Shown here: in pieces, positions 7,760-13,131 of the stretch
Layout: the number at the start of each line of letters is the position of its first letter
Position numbering within the stretch: position 1 is the first letter of the stretch
Source: Phycisphaerales bacterium UBA2218
GTDB lineage: Bacteria; Planctomycetota; Phycisphaerae; Sedimentisphaerales; Anaerobacaceae
Assembly: GCA_002327785.1 (NCBI GenBank)
Contig: DCUI01000338.1
Location: 4,994 to 18,124 of the forward strand
Reading direction: 5' to 3'
Length of the DNA: 13,131 nt
Notes under the pieces: model-generated
Database searches by the model: none
Told to the model about the DNA's origin: nothing
Seen by the model: only the letters and a program-made list of their open reading frames with translations
Made by a program: the position numbers and the translations under genes

Positions 7760-7819
7760 ACGGGAATCCCGCCCGTAGACAGGCGATCATATCGTGTAGG
7801 TTAGGCGGGATGTTCCCGT
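7760..7819. repeat. Imperfect inverted repeat with CGGGA/TCCCG cores
   Basis: The left arm ACGGGAATCCCGCC (7760-7773) is the reverse complement of the right arm GGCGGGATGTTCCCGT (7804-7819), except for two extra bases in the right arm. Each arm is itself palindromic (CGGGA-A-TCCCG and CGGGA-TGT-TCCCG). The arms enclose about 30 bases. It lies in the divergent spacer next to the REP-like copy, which suggests a cluster of repeats rather than one operator. Confidence 0.5.
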
Positions 7820-7833
7820 CGGAGCGCCGGGCA

Positions 7834-7858
7834 CGTTCGCAGTGACGCCGTGGGGCGT
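7834..7858 (+). repeat. Single REP-like hairpin repeat (third copy)
   Basis: CGTTCGCAGTG (7834-7844) is followed by ACGCC-GTGG-GGCGT (7845-7858). It matches the two copies at 1507-1567 in the lead sequence, apart from GTAG reading GCAG, and in the stem-loop layout with a GTRR loop. No inverted partner was found nearby, so it is a singlet and perhaps a decayed one. Confidence 0.6.
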
Positions 7859-7893
7859 TTGTCGCATTTCGGATACCGGCGGGAAGAGAACCT

Positions 7894-7909
7894 GCATCCG
7901 GCCGGATGC
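7894..7909. repeat. Perfect 16-base palindrome
   Basis: GCATCCGGCCGGATGC is fully self-complementary with no loop, about 230 bases upstream of the M20 start and downstream of the REP-like copy. A dimeric regulator site is one possibility; chance in GC-rich DNA is another. No T-run follows, so it is not a terminator. Confidence 0.4.
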
Positions 7910-8044
7910 CACACATCCACGCCGTTCTGCCCGCCACTCGGCCCGGCGAACCTCGCCGATTGTTCGGCTTCTGTTGCGAAGGACGGTCCCGTGTTCCCTT
8001 TTACCTCTTCAGGCCTGTTTCAATGACTCACTGTGGATTCGCGC

Positions 8045-8073
8045 TTTCGAAGGGCTACGGGGTGCGGTATACT
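8045..8073 (+). promoter_or_regulatory. Candidate promoter for the M20 peptidase gene
   Basis: TATACT at 8068-8073 is a good -10 hexamer, with a weak TTTCGA -35 (3 of 6) exactly 17 bases upstream. It lies about 60 bases before the start codon and is the best candidate in this spacer. Confidence 0.4.
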
Positions 8074-8136
8074 GGCTTGGCTCGCGTGAAGTGACTTGCG
8101 TGCAGCTTACTTGGCTTAGTGGGAGGTTGCAGCGAC

Positions 8137-9492
8137 ATGGTGGATCGGACGGAAAGCTATATCGACGCGAATCAGCAGCGGTTCGTCGAGGAACTCAAGC
8201 AGTACATGCGGTTTCCCTCGGTCAGCGCCCAGCGGGCGCACGACAAGGACACGCGGGCCTGCGCCGAGTGGGTCGTGGCGCACCTCAAGGGCCTGGGCTT
8301 CGACGCCGGTCTGGTGGATGTGGGTGGCCAGCCGATTGTGCGGGCGCTCATGAAGGGCAAGAGTTCCAAGCGCGTGATGATCTACGGGCACTACGACGTC
8401 CAGCCGGAAGACCCGGTGGCGGAGTGGAAGACCCCGCCCTTCGAGCCGACGATCCGCGACGGCATCCTCTACGGCCGGGGGGCGACCGACGACAAGGGCC
8501 AGCTCTGGGCCCACGTCAAGGCCGTCGAAAGCCTGCTCAAGACCGAGGGCGAGCTGCCCTGCGAGGTCCTGTTCCTGCTGGAGGGCGAGGAGGAATCCGG
8601 TGGCGATGCCCTGCCCCGCTATATCCGACAGGCCAAGGCCGAGCTCAAGCCCGACGCCATCGTCATCTCGGACAGCACGATGTACGATGCGAACACGCCC
8701 GCGCTCACCTACGGCCTTCGCGGCCTCATCGCGATGGAATTCACCATCCGCGGTCCGGCGGCAGACGTGCATTCCGGCGCCTACGGCGGCGGCATAGCCA
8801 ACCCTGCCATGATGACCGCCCAGATCCTCGCCGCTTGTGTATCCCGCGACGGCAAAGTGCTGGTCCCGCACTTCTACGACGACGTGGTCCCGCTGCAAGA
8901 CTGGGAGCGGGAGAGCTTCCGCAAGCTGAACTTCAACGACCAAGCCATGGCGAAGGAGCTGAACATCCCGCGTCCGCACGGCGAAGCGGGCTACAGCACC
9001 CTGGAGCGGCTCTGGGCCCGGCCGACCTTTGAGGTCAACGGCCTCTTCGGCGGCTACCAGGGCCAGCGATCCAAGACGATCATCCCGGCCTGGGCCACGG
9101 CCAAGATCACGTGCCGGTTGGTCTCGAACCAGGACCCGGCTCGCGTCCACAAGCTGGTGGTGGAGCACATCCGGTCCGTCTGCCCGGACACCGTTCGCAT
9201 CGAGATCAACGATTTCGGAACCAGTCCGCCCGTGCTGTTCGACGTGAACGACCCGACCATCCGGGCGGCCCAGGAGGCGATGCGCAAGGGCTTCGGCCGC
9301 GAGACGGTCTTCATCCGTTGTGGCGGCTCGATCCCGGTGGTCAGCACGTTCGCCGAGCATCTCGGCTGCCCGGTGATCCTGATGGGTTTCGGATTGGACA
9401 GCGACGGCCCGCACGGTCCGAACGAGCATTTCAGCTTGGACAGCTTTGTGAAAGGCACGAAATCCGCCGCCCATATGTTGCGGATGATCTGA
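8137..9492 (+). CDS. M20-family metallopeptidase (carnosinase/CPG2-like dipeptidase)
   Basis: A di-zinc cytosolic hydrolase of peptidase family M20, whose members cleave dipeptides and related amide bonds. The metal-site motifs are all present: YGHYDVQP with His85 and the catalytic Asp87, RGATDDKGQ with the bridging Asp near 118-119, LLEGEEESGG with the general-base/ligand Glu pair near 152-153, VISDS with the Asp ligand at 179, and HGPNEHF with the last His near 431. The inserted dimerisation domain lies between roughly 190 and 350. The 451-residue length fits the carnosinase-like branch. ATG 8137 is chosen because GGGAGG sits nine to ten bases upstream; the in-frame GTG 18 bases earlier would put that site inside the gene. 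There is no signal peptide. It is a single-gene unit between the glycan cluster and fic. Fold and chemistry are confident; the natural substrate is unknown. Confidence 0.93.
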   Translation: MVDRTESYIDANQQRFVEELKQYMRFPSVSAQRAHDKDTRACAEWVVAHLKGLGFDAGLVDVGGQPIVRALMKGKSSKRVMIYGHYDVQPEDPVAEWKTPPFEPTIRDGILYGRGATDDKGQLWAHVKAVESLLKTEGELPCEVLFLLEGEEESGGDALPRYIRQAKAELKPDAIVISDSTMYDANTPALTYGLRGLIAMEFTIRGPAADVHSGAYGGGIANPAMMTAQILAACVSRDGKVLVPHFYDDVVPLQDWERESFRKLNFNDQAMAKELNIPRPHGEAGYSTLERLWARPTFEVNGLFGGYQGQRSKTIIPAWATAKITCRLVSNQDPARVHKLVVEHIRSVCPDTVRIEINDFGTSPPVLFDVNDPTIRAAQEAMRKGFGRETVFIRCGGSIPVVSTFAEHLGCPVILMGFGLDSDGPHGPNEHFSLDSFVKGTKSAAHMLRMI

Positions 9493-9525
9493 CAACGTAG
9501 AACAAAAGAGAGCAATCTTCATCTT

Positions 9526-9566
9526 GGCAGCGAAGAGGCCATTCTTATCAGGCCAACCTTCTCGCC
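9526..9566 (+). terminator. Imperfect hairpin after the M20 gene, possible terminator
   Basis: GGCC (9537-9540) pairs with GGCC (9551-9554) across a ten-base loop, and the flanks GGCAGCGAAG and CTTCTCGCC extend the pairing imperfectly. There is no following T-run, so intrinsic termination is uncertain. Confidence 0.25.
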
Positions 9567-9582
9567 TCGGGGAGATACCAAC

Positions 9583-9669
9583 TTAGTACTAAAATATTCA
9601 AAATTAGTACATCTGGGCCGTTTCAATTCCGATATACTAAATTAGCACAAGACAGTATATAGTTAGTAT
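9583..9669 (+). promoter_or_regulatory. Array of TTAGTA-type half-sites, probable fic operator/promoter region
   Basis: The half-site TTAGTA or a near match occurs at 9583, 9604, 9642 (as TTAGCA) and 9663 on the + strand, and as TACTAA at 9587 and 9635. They form a perfect palindrome TTAGTACTAA (9583-9592) and an inverted pair TACTAA-A-TTAGCA (9635-9647). The first two + strand sites and the last two are each exactly 21 bases apart, which puts them on one face of the helix. A -10-like TATACT (9633-9638) overlaps one site. The region is AT-rich in a GC-rich genome. The pattern is seen; binding by the downstream winged-helix Fic protein is inference. Confidence 0.55.
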
Positions 9670-9704
9670 ATCCATAAGTCATTGCCAATCAGGATGATAG
9701 ATCC

Positions 9705-11030
9705 ATGAGGATGCCAAAGAAGGCACCTGGCCTGCATGATATTCTACCAGGAACAACGGACTTTCCCCGCCTCTTAAGTCTGAGTAGCAGGTTGCCAGCC
9801 AAGGACAAGTACCTGCACTGGGATGTTTTGCGGCATCTGAAACCACCGGAAGGATACTCCCATGAGGAATGGTGGGCGGCTCTGAAACTCCAGAGACTTG
9901 GCCAAGCCAAACCCATACCATTGACCGATTCTCGGGGCAAACCATTCACCTTCTCTACCGCCGACCCGATCACCGAAATCCTTCAGAAGATTGACCAAGG
10001 TGCAGGCGGGTTCATTCGCATGCCCGACCCGATCACGAATCCTGAACTGAAGGACCAGTACTATGTCAATTCGCTCATACAGGAGGCAATTACCTCCAGC
10101 CAACTGGAGGGAGCGGCCACGACACGCGCCGTTGCCAAGGCGATGATTCGAACTGGTCGTCCCCCTCGCGACAAGAGCGAGCAGATGATTCTGAACAACT
10201 TCCTGACCATGCGATGCATCAGTACCCTCAAGGACAAACCTCTTTCGATCGATCTCGTCCTCCAGATACACCGCATCATAACGGGGAAGACCTTGGAGGA
10301 TGACTCGGCCGCGGGACGTCTTCGCTCGCCGGATGAACGAATTGTGGTCGGCGACATGTACGGGGAGGTTTTCCACGATCCGCCTCCGGCGGAGCAACTG
10401 CAGGAGCGCATGGGTCTCATGTGCGATTTCGCCAACGGCAAGGTACCGGAGAGCTTTATTCATCCGGTTCTTCGCTCAATCATCCTGCACTTCTGGCTGG
10501 CTTACGACCATCCCTTCATCGATGGCAATGGCCGGGTGGCGAGGGCTTTGTTCTACTGGTCAATGCTCCACCATGGATACTGGCTCTTTGAGTTTGTCTC
10601 GATCTCTCAGATTCTTCTGAAAGCTCCAGCCAAGTATGGGCGTGCCTTTCTCTACACAGAGACAGACGACAACGATCTGACATACTTCATCCTGCAGCAA
10701 CTGCACGTCATTCGGCGCGCGATGAAGGAACTACACGAGTACATCGAACGGAAAACCGCTGCATTACGTGCCATCGAGAGTAGGCTCCACGGCATCACGA
10801 TCCTCAACCACCGGCAGCAGGCCCTGATTAGTCACGCCCTCCGACACCCTCAGCAGCGATACAGCTTCGGTTCGCACCAAATGAGCCACAATGTTGTCTA
10901 TCAGACTGCGCGGACCGACCTGCTCGACCTGGAAATGCGTGGTTTGCTGATAGGCCGGAAGGTGGGGCGGACTTGGTATTTCACACCCGTGCCAGACCTC
11001 GAAGAAAGACTGTCACGATTGGATTCGTGA
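9705..11030 (+). CDS. Fic family protein (class II AMPylase type) with C-terminal winged helix
   Basis: Fic enzymes transfer AMP (or other phosphate-linked groups) from a nucleotide to protein side chains. The catalytic motif HPFIDGNGRVAR is complete at residues 269-280, with the catalytic His269. An inhibitory motif (S/T)xxxE(G/N) is present upstream as SSQLEG, with Glu135; its N-terminal place makes this a class II, self-inhibited Fic. Residues 1-110 form the N-terminal extension seen in this group, and about 365-430 form a winged helix (TARTDLLDLEMRGLL, then GRKVGRTWYF), so DNA binding is possible. The 441-residue length is somewhat above the 370 or so common in the family. No antitoxin gene is adjacent, as expected for a self-inhibited Fic. 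Two 60-base samples counted by hand gave 53% and 57% GC, against about two-thirds in each neighbouring gene, suggesting acquisition. Start ATG 9705 has AGGA about ten bases upstream; ATG 9711 is also possible. The target is unknown. Confidence 0.92.
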   Translation: MRMPKKAPGLHDILPGTTDFPRLLSLSSRLPAKDKYLHWDVLRHLKPPEGYSHEEWWAALKLQRLGQAKPIPLTDSRGKPFTFSTADPITEILQKIDQGAGGFIRMPDPITNPELKDQYYVNSLIQEAITSSQLEGAATTRAVAKAMIRTGRPPRDKSEQMILNNFLTMRCISTLKDKPLSIDLVLQIHRIITGKTLEDDSAAGRLRSPDERIVVGDMYGEVFHDPPPAEQLQERMGLMCDFANGKVPESFIHPVLRSIILHFWLAYDHPFIDGNGRVARALFYWSMLHHGYWLFEFVSISQILLKAPAKYGRAFLYTETDDNDLTYFILQQLHVIRRAMKELHEYIERKTAALRAIESRLHGITILNHRQQALISHALRHPQQRYSFGSHQMSHNVVYQTARTDLLDLEMRGLLIGRKVGRTWYFTPVPDLEERLSRLDS

Positions 11031-11079
11031 TCGGTGTCCCACGTTTCCGCTCAGTCCCTGAATGCCAGAGATCGGCTTG

Positions 11080-12507
11080 CTACGCGAGATAGGCATCGTC
11101 GCCGGGATTGATCGGGGGGATTTGGTCCCGTTTGGCGGCGACTTCCTCGGCGTCGAGAGCGAAGCTTGGGGCGATCTCCAGGACGCAGTCGGGCGAGCGG
11201 TCCGGCTTGCGGGGGACCTTCACGCCGGCGGATTCGAGCCATGCTGCCGCCCGCTCGATCATCATTCGATGCGTGGCCTCGGCGCTGTCCTCGCCCGTGG
11301 CGTTCTTGACCGGGGCGAACTGCTCGCTTCGCACGATCTCCAGGATGATCGACCGCTGAGCCAGCGGGATGGCGTCGAAGATGAAGGATTCGAGCTTGAC
11401 GCCGTTGGGCTCCTCCGGCTCGATGGGCCGGCCCTGCGAGTCGATGTGCGGGATTTTCTTGACCGCCCGGTGGAGGGGCAGGCTGTGCCCCGCCGTGTTG
11501 AGATGCTCCACGAAGTCCGTGTTGATGATATGGATCGCAATGCTGCCGAGCTGGAAGACCAGGGAGCCGTCCGGGCGGTGCCGTTCGGCCAGCTCGTCCG
11601 GCAGGTCGCTGTACTCGATCACGGTCACCTTGCCGTCCACAAGGCAGAAGTTGCCCACCTTCTCCTTGGGTCCGTTCTTGATGACTGCCTTGGACGACAT
11701 CTGGGCCCCGTCGAGGGCGTGAAGCCCGATGAAGAGCGGATCGAAGAGCCTGACCAGGGGGTTGTCCACCTGCCAATAGGTGAGGTACTGGATGCCGCGT
11801 TTGTTCATGTCGGCCAGGGCCCCGCTCCGCGCGAGGGCCCGGATGCACCCGCCGTGACCGTCCGGCGACCTCGCGATTTGGTCCTTTTCCGCGAGAAGGA
11901 TCCTGCCGTCGAGACCGAAATTCGGCAGCGTCCCCTGTTGGAAGATGAAGACATTTCGAGGGTCCAAGCCATAGTAGTTATCGGCCTTGAAGATCGCCAG
12001 CGTCTGCTCGTGGTTCAGGGGGCTGGTCATGATATACCAGGGGCATGTGGCCCCGTATCGCTGCGAGACGGCGGCAATCGTCTCGGCGAAGATGCGAAAG
12101 AGCGTCTTGCGATGGATTGGGCTGATCGGGAAGTTCCCTTTCGGTCCGTCGAAGCCCAGTCGAGTGCCCTGGCCACCCGCCACAGTCAGGGCAGCCGCCT
12201 TGCCATGGGAGATCAACTGCGTCCCTAACTCGATGGCCTGAGCGTACTTATGTTGATCTTGGGTGCTTCGGGCTTGGGGACTGTAGGACCGTGCCGGCTC
12301 AAAGTCATGCTGGACGGGCGGCTGCGGCCGGCCTTTGACCAGAGACTCGACCCATTCGTCGATCGCGGGGAAATCCAATTCCCGGATCTGGGCCAGCAGG
12401 CCCTCGCGATGATTGGGGTCTAATTGCGGCCAGAACCCAATCAAATGCTCCTGCTGATGCTCGGCCAGCAGCCTTTTGATGCTCTCAACGTCAGTCCCTG
12501 CGGGCAT
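11080..12507 (-). CDS. UAP1-like UDP-sugar pyrophosphorylase (UDPGP family)
   Basis: A UTP:sugar-1-phosphate uridylyltransferase of the UDPGP family, closest in motifs to eukaryotic-type UDP-N-acetylglucosamine pyrophosphorylase (UAP1) rather than to bacterial GlmU or GalU. The UTP-binding signature AGGQGTRLGFDGPKG is at residues 110-124. Further UAP1-like motifs follow: WYIMTS near 157-162, FIFQQGTLPNF near 187-197, SPDGHGG near 214-220, WQVDNPLVRLFDPLFIG near 245-261, and VIEYSDLP. The roughly 100-residue helical N-terminal part and the 475-residue total are normal. ATG 12507 is chosen because GGAGAA lies just upstream and family homology starts after it; an open frame back to 13062 is not considered coding. 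It is a single gene, convergent with fic. UDP-GlcNAc, UDP-GalNAc or UDP-Glc are all possible products and could feed the nearby glycan genes. Confidence 0.88.
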   Translation of the reverse strand: MPAGTDVESIKRLLAEHQQEHLIGFWPQLDPNHREGLLAQIRELDFPAIDEWVESLVKGRPQPPVQHDFEPARSYSPQARSTQDQHKYAQAIELGTQLISHGKAAALTVAGGQGTRLGFDGPKGNFPISPIHRKTLFRIFAETIAAVSQRYGATCPWYIMTSPLNHEQTLAIFKADNYYGLDPRNVFIFQQGTLPNFGLDGRILLAEKDQIARSPDGHGGCIRALARSGALADMNKRGIQYLTYWQVDNPLVRLFDPLFIGLHALDGAQMSSKAVIKNGPKEKVGNFCLVDGKVTVIEYSDLPDELAERHRPDGSLVFQLGSIAIHIINTDFVEHLNTAGHSLPLHRAVKKIPHIDSQGRPIEPEEPNGVKLESFIFDAIPLAQRSIILEIVRSEQFAPVKNATGEDSAEATHRMMIERAAAWLESAGVKVPRKPDRSPDCVLEIAPSFALDAEEVAAKRDQIPPINPGDDAYLA

Positions 12508-12535
12508 AGTGTTCTCCAAATCCCCAAAGCATGGG

Positions 12536-12563
12536 ATATTACGCGAAAGTGAAAAAAATTCAA
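12536..12563 (-). promoter_or_regulatory. Candidate promoter for the pyrophosphorylase gene
   Basis: On the - strand TTGAAT (plus-strand 12558-12563) and TAATAT (12536-12541) are 16 bases apart. Each matches 4 of 6 consensus bases. They lie about 30 bases from the ATG at 12507, which fits a short leader. Confidence 0.45.
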
Positions 12564-12591
12564 GGAAATGGGCAAATCGCACGAAAAAAGT

Positions 12592-12620
12592 TTGACAGCG
12601 TATAAGGCTTGGGTTAAGAT
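12592..12620 (+). promoter_or_regulatory. Strong sigma-70-type promoter upstream of the pseudopilin-like gene
   Basis: A perfect TTGACA (12592-12597) is followed after exactly 17 bases by TAAGAT (12615-12620, 5 of 6). The A-rich runs just upstream (12552-12558 and 12584-12589) could act as an UP element. This is the best promoter in the window. Transcription would start near 12627, back to back with the pyrophosphorylase promoter. Confidence 0.7.
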
Positions 12621-12626
12621 TGAGAC

Positions 12627-12991
12627 AAAGGATAGGTGGATTTGAAGAAGTTGTACTATCATAATCTGTACTGCCATCATAAATATACTTCAGCACTTCA
12701 TATCCAGATCCGCCTGCCTCAGAGTTGTAGGACAGACATAACCTACGAAACATGAGGAGCATCTTCGGGTCTGCGACCCAACTTAGGCAGAAATCCTGCA
12801 AAAAACAATGCTTTGCCGGAACGAAACCGGCTCGTTCTCGTGTACCGACAGATTTTTTTGTCCCGAGATTCGCGCGAATAGGCATTGGCAGATCAGGCGG
12901 CAACAAGCAGTTATATGTTAAAGTGGCCAGTGTGGCAAAGTTGGAGAACGGTCGGTCTGCGAATCTCAGAGAAGTGAAAGGAGAATCAAAC
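12627..12991 (+). other. Long 5' leader of the pseudopilin-like gene
   Basis: About 365 bases separate the predicted transcription start from the ATG. Possible hairpins include GTAGG/CCTAC (12727-12746), GGGTC-TGC-GACCC near 12768-12780, and CCGG-aacgaaa-CCGG near 12827-12841. No known riboswitch was recognised. The pilin frame stays open upstream from 12731, with an ATG at 12752 that is in phase with the pilin ATG 80 codons later, and the opposite strand is also open throughout. It may hold a regulatory RNA or a conserved leader element. No function is claimed. Confidence 0.4.
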
Positions 12992-13131
12992 ATGAAAAGA
13001 AAAGGTTTTACCCTGGTCGAGTTGCTGGTCGTGATTGCGATCATCGCTCTGTTGATGGGCATTCTGATGCCGGCGTTGGCGCGTGTACGTCAACTGGCGT
13101 TCAGAATGACCTGCGGCACGAACCTGGCGGG
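12992..13131 (+). CDS. Prepilin-type N-terminal cleavage/methylation protein (pseudopilin-like), 3' partial
   Basis: Only 46 codons are in the window. They begin MKRKG then FTLVELLVVIAI, the class III (type IV pilin-like) signal: a short basic leader, cleavage after Gly5 by prepilin peptidase, N-methylation of the new Phe, and the conserved Glu at mature position 5, followed by a hydrophobic helix of about 20 residues ending in MGILMPAL. Such proteins are pseudopilins of type II secretion or pilin-like envelope proteins. This form, with LLVVIAIIALLMGILMPAL and then a basic segment and a Cys, is typical of the large families in planctomycetes. ATG 12992 is chosen because AGGAG is eight bases upstream and the leader must be short. 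The rest of the gene lies beyond the window, so the subfamily cannot be assigned. Confidence 0.88.
   Translation, partial: MKRKGFTLVELLVVIAIIALLMGILMPALARVRQLAFRMTCGTNLA

Noticed and set aside
7677..7937. N-terminal extension of the GT4 glycosyltransferase
   Set aside because: The extension reads through inverted repeats and the REP-like hairpin and has no family similarity; GT4 proteins normally start at or near MRVLYCIL.
8116..9522. 468-residue - strand open frame opposite the M20 peptidase
   Set aside because: It is an exact antisense shadow; all M20 metal-site motifs are on the + strand.
9694..9708. Four-codon mini-ORF overlapping the fic start
   Set aside because: It is too short to support, and such overlaps arise easily by chance near AT-rich starts.
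12642..12754. Short + strand leader peptide starting TTG 12642
   Set aside because: The AGGTGG upstream is only two bases from the TTG, too close for a normal ribosome binding site, and the 37-residue product has no recognisable feature.
12809..12815. A-rich heptamer resembling a -1 frameshift slippery site in the pilin leader
   Set aside because: No gene is known to be translated across it, and no zero-frame/minus-one-frame pair of open frames needs it.
12752..12991. 80-codon N-terminal extension of the pseudopilin from ATG 12752
   Set aside because: Prepilin peptidase substrates need a short basic leader, which the start at 12992 provides with a well-placed AGGAG. The open frame is reported as a finding instead.
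12508..13062. N-terminal extension of the pyrophosphorylase to a 660-residue protein
   Set aside because: UAP1-like homology begins after ATG 12507, which has a good ribosome binding site. The extension would run through the + strand promoter, the leader and the pilin start.

Overview
This is a GC-rich bacterial window. It probably comes from a planctomycete of the Phycisphaerae or a relative. The main clue is the gene at the right edge, which begins like the type II secretion/pseudopilin-like proteins that are abundant in those genomes; loosely spaced genes and a bacterial UAP1-type pyrophosphorylase fit but are not diagnostic. The phylum assignment is inference; no rRNA or tRNA gene was seen.

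Layout. (1) 17-1463, + strand: nusB, then a ParA/MinD-type ATPase with a proline-rich tail, almost certainly co-transcribed. (2) 1464-1757: gap between convergent genes holding an inverted pair of short hairpin repeats that look like a REP doublet (REPIN). (3) 1758-7676, - strand: five genes for a surface glycan or glycolipid. In transcription order they are a GT4 glycosyltransferase, a class I SAM methyltransferase, a B12-binding-type radical SAM enzyme, an NAD-dependent nucleotide-sugar epimerase/dehydratase and a GT2 glycosyltransferase. A 329-base gap with a fair promoter separates the first gene from the other four. (4) 7677-8136: divergent spacer with a third copy of the REP-like hairpin, an inverted repeat, a perfect 16-base palindrome and a candidate promoter. 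(5) 8137-9492, +: M20 metallopeptidase. (6) 9583-11030, +: a Fic AMPylase-type protein with a C-terminal winged helix, preceded by an AT-rich array of TTAGTA-type half-sites; this block is lower in GC than both neighbours and looks acquired. (7) 11080-12507, -: UAP1-like UDP-sugar pyrophosphorylase. (8) 12508-13131: divergent promoters, a leader of about 365 bases on the + strand, and the first 46 codons of a prepilin-type protein cut off by the window end.

How the parts relate. The pyrophosphorylase could make UDP-sugars and the epimerase could interconvert activated sugars for the two glycosyltransferases, with the methyltransferase and radical SAM enzyme modifying the sugar or lipid part. 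The substrates cannot be read from sequence. The observations most worth follow-up are the REPIN-like elements, the TTAGTA array before fic, and the long pseudopilin leader, which is open on both strands.
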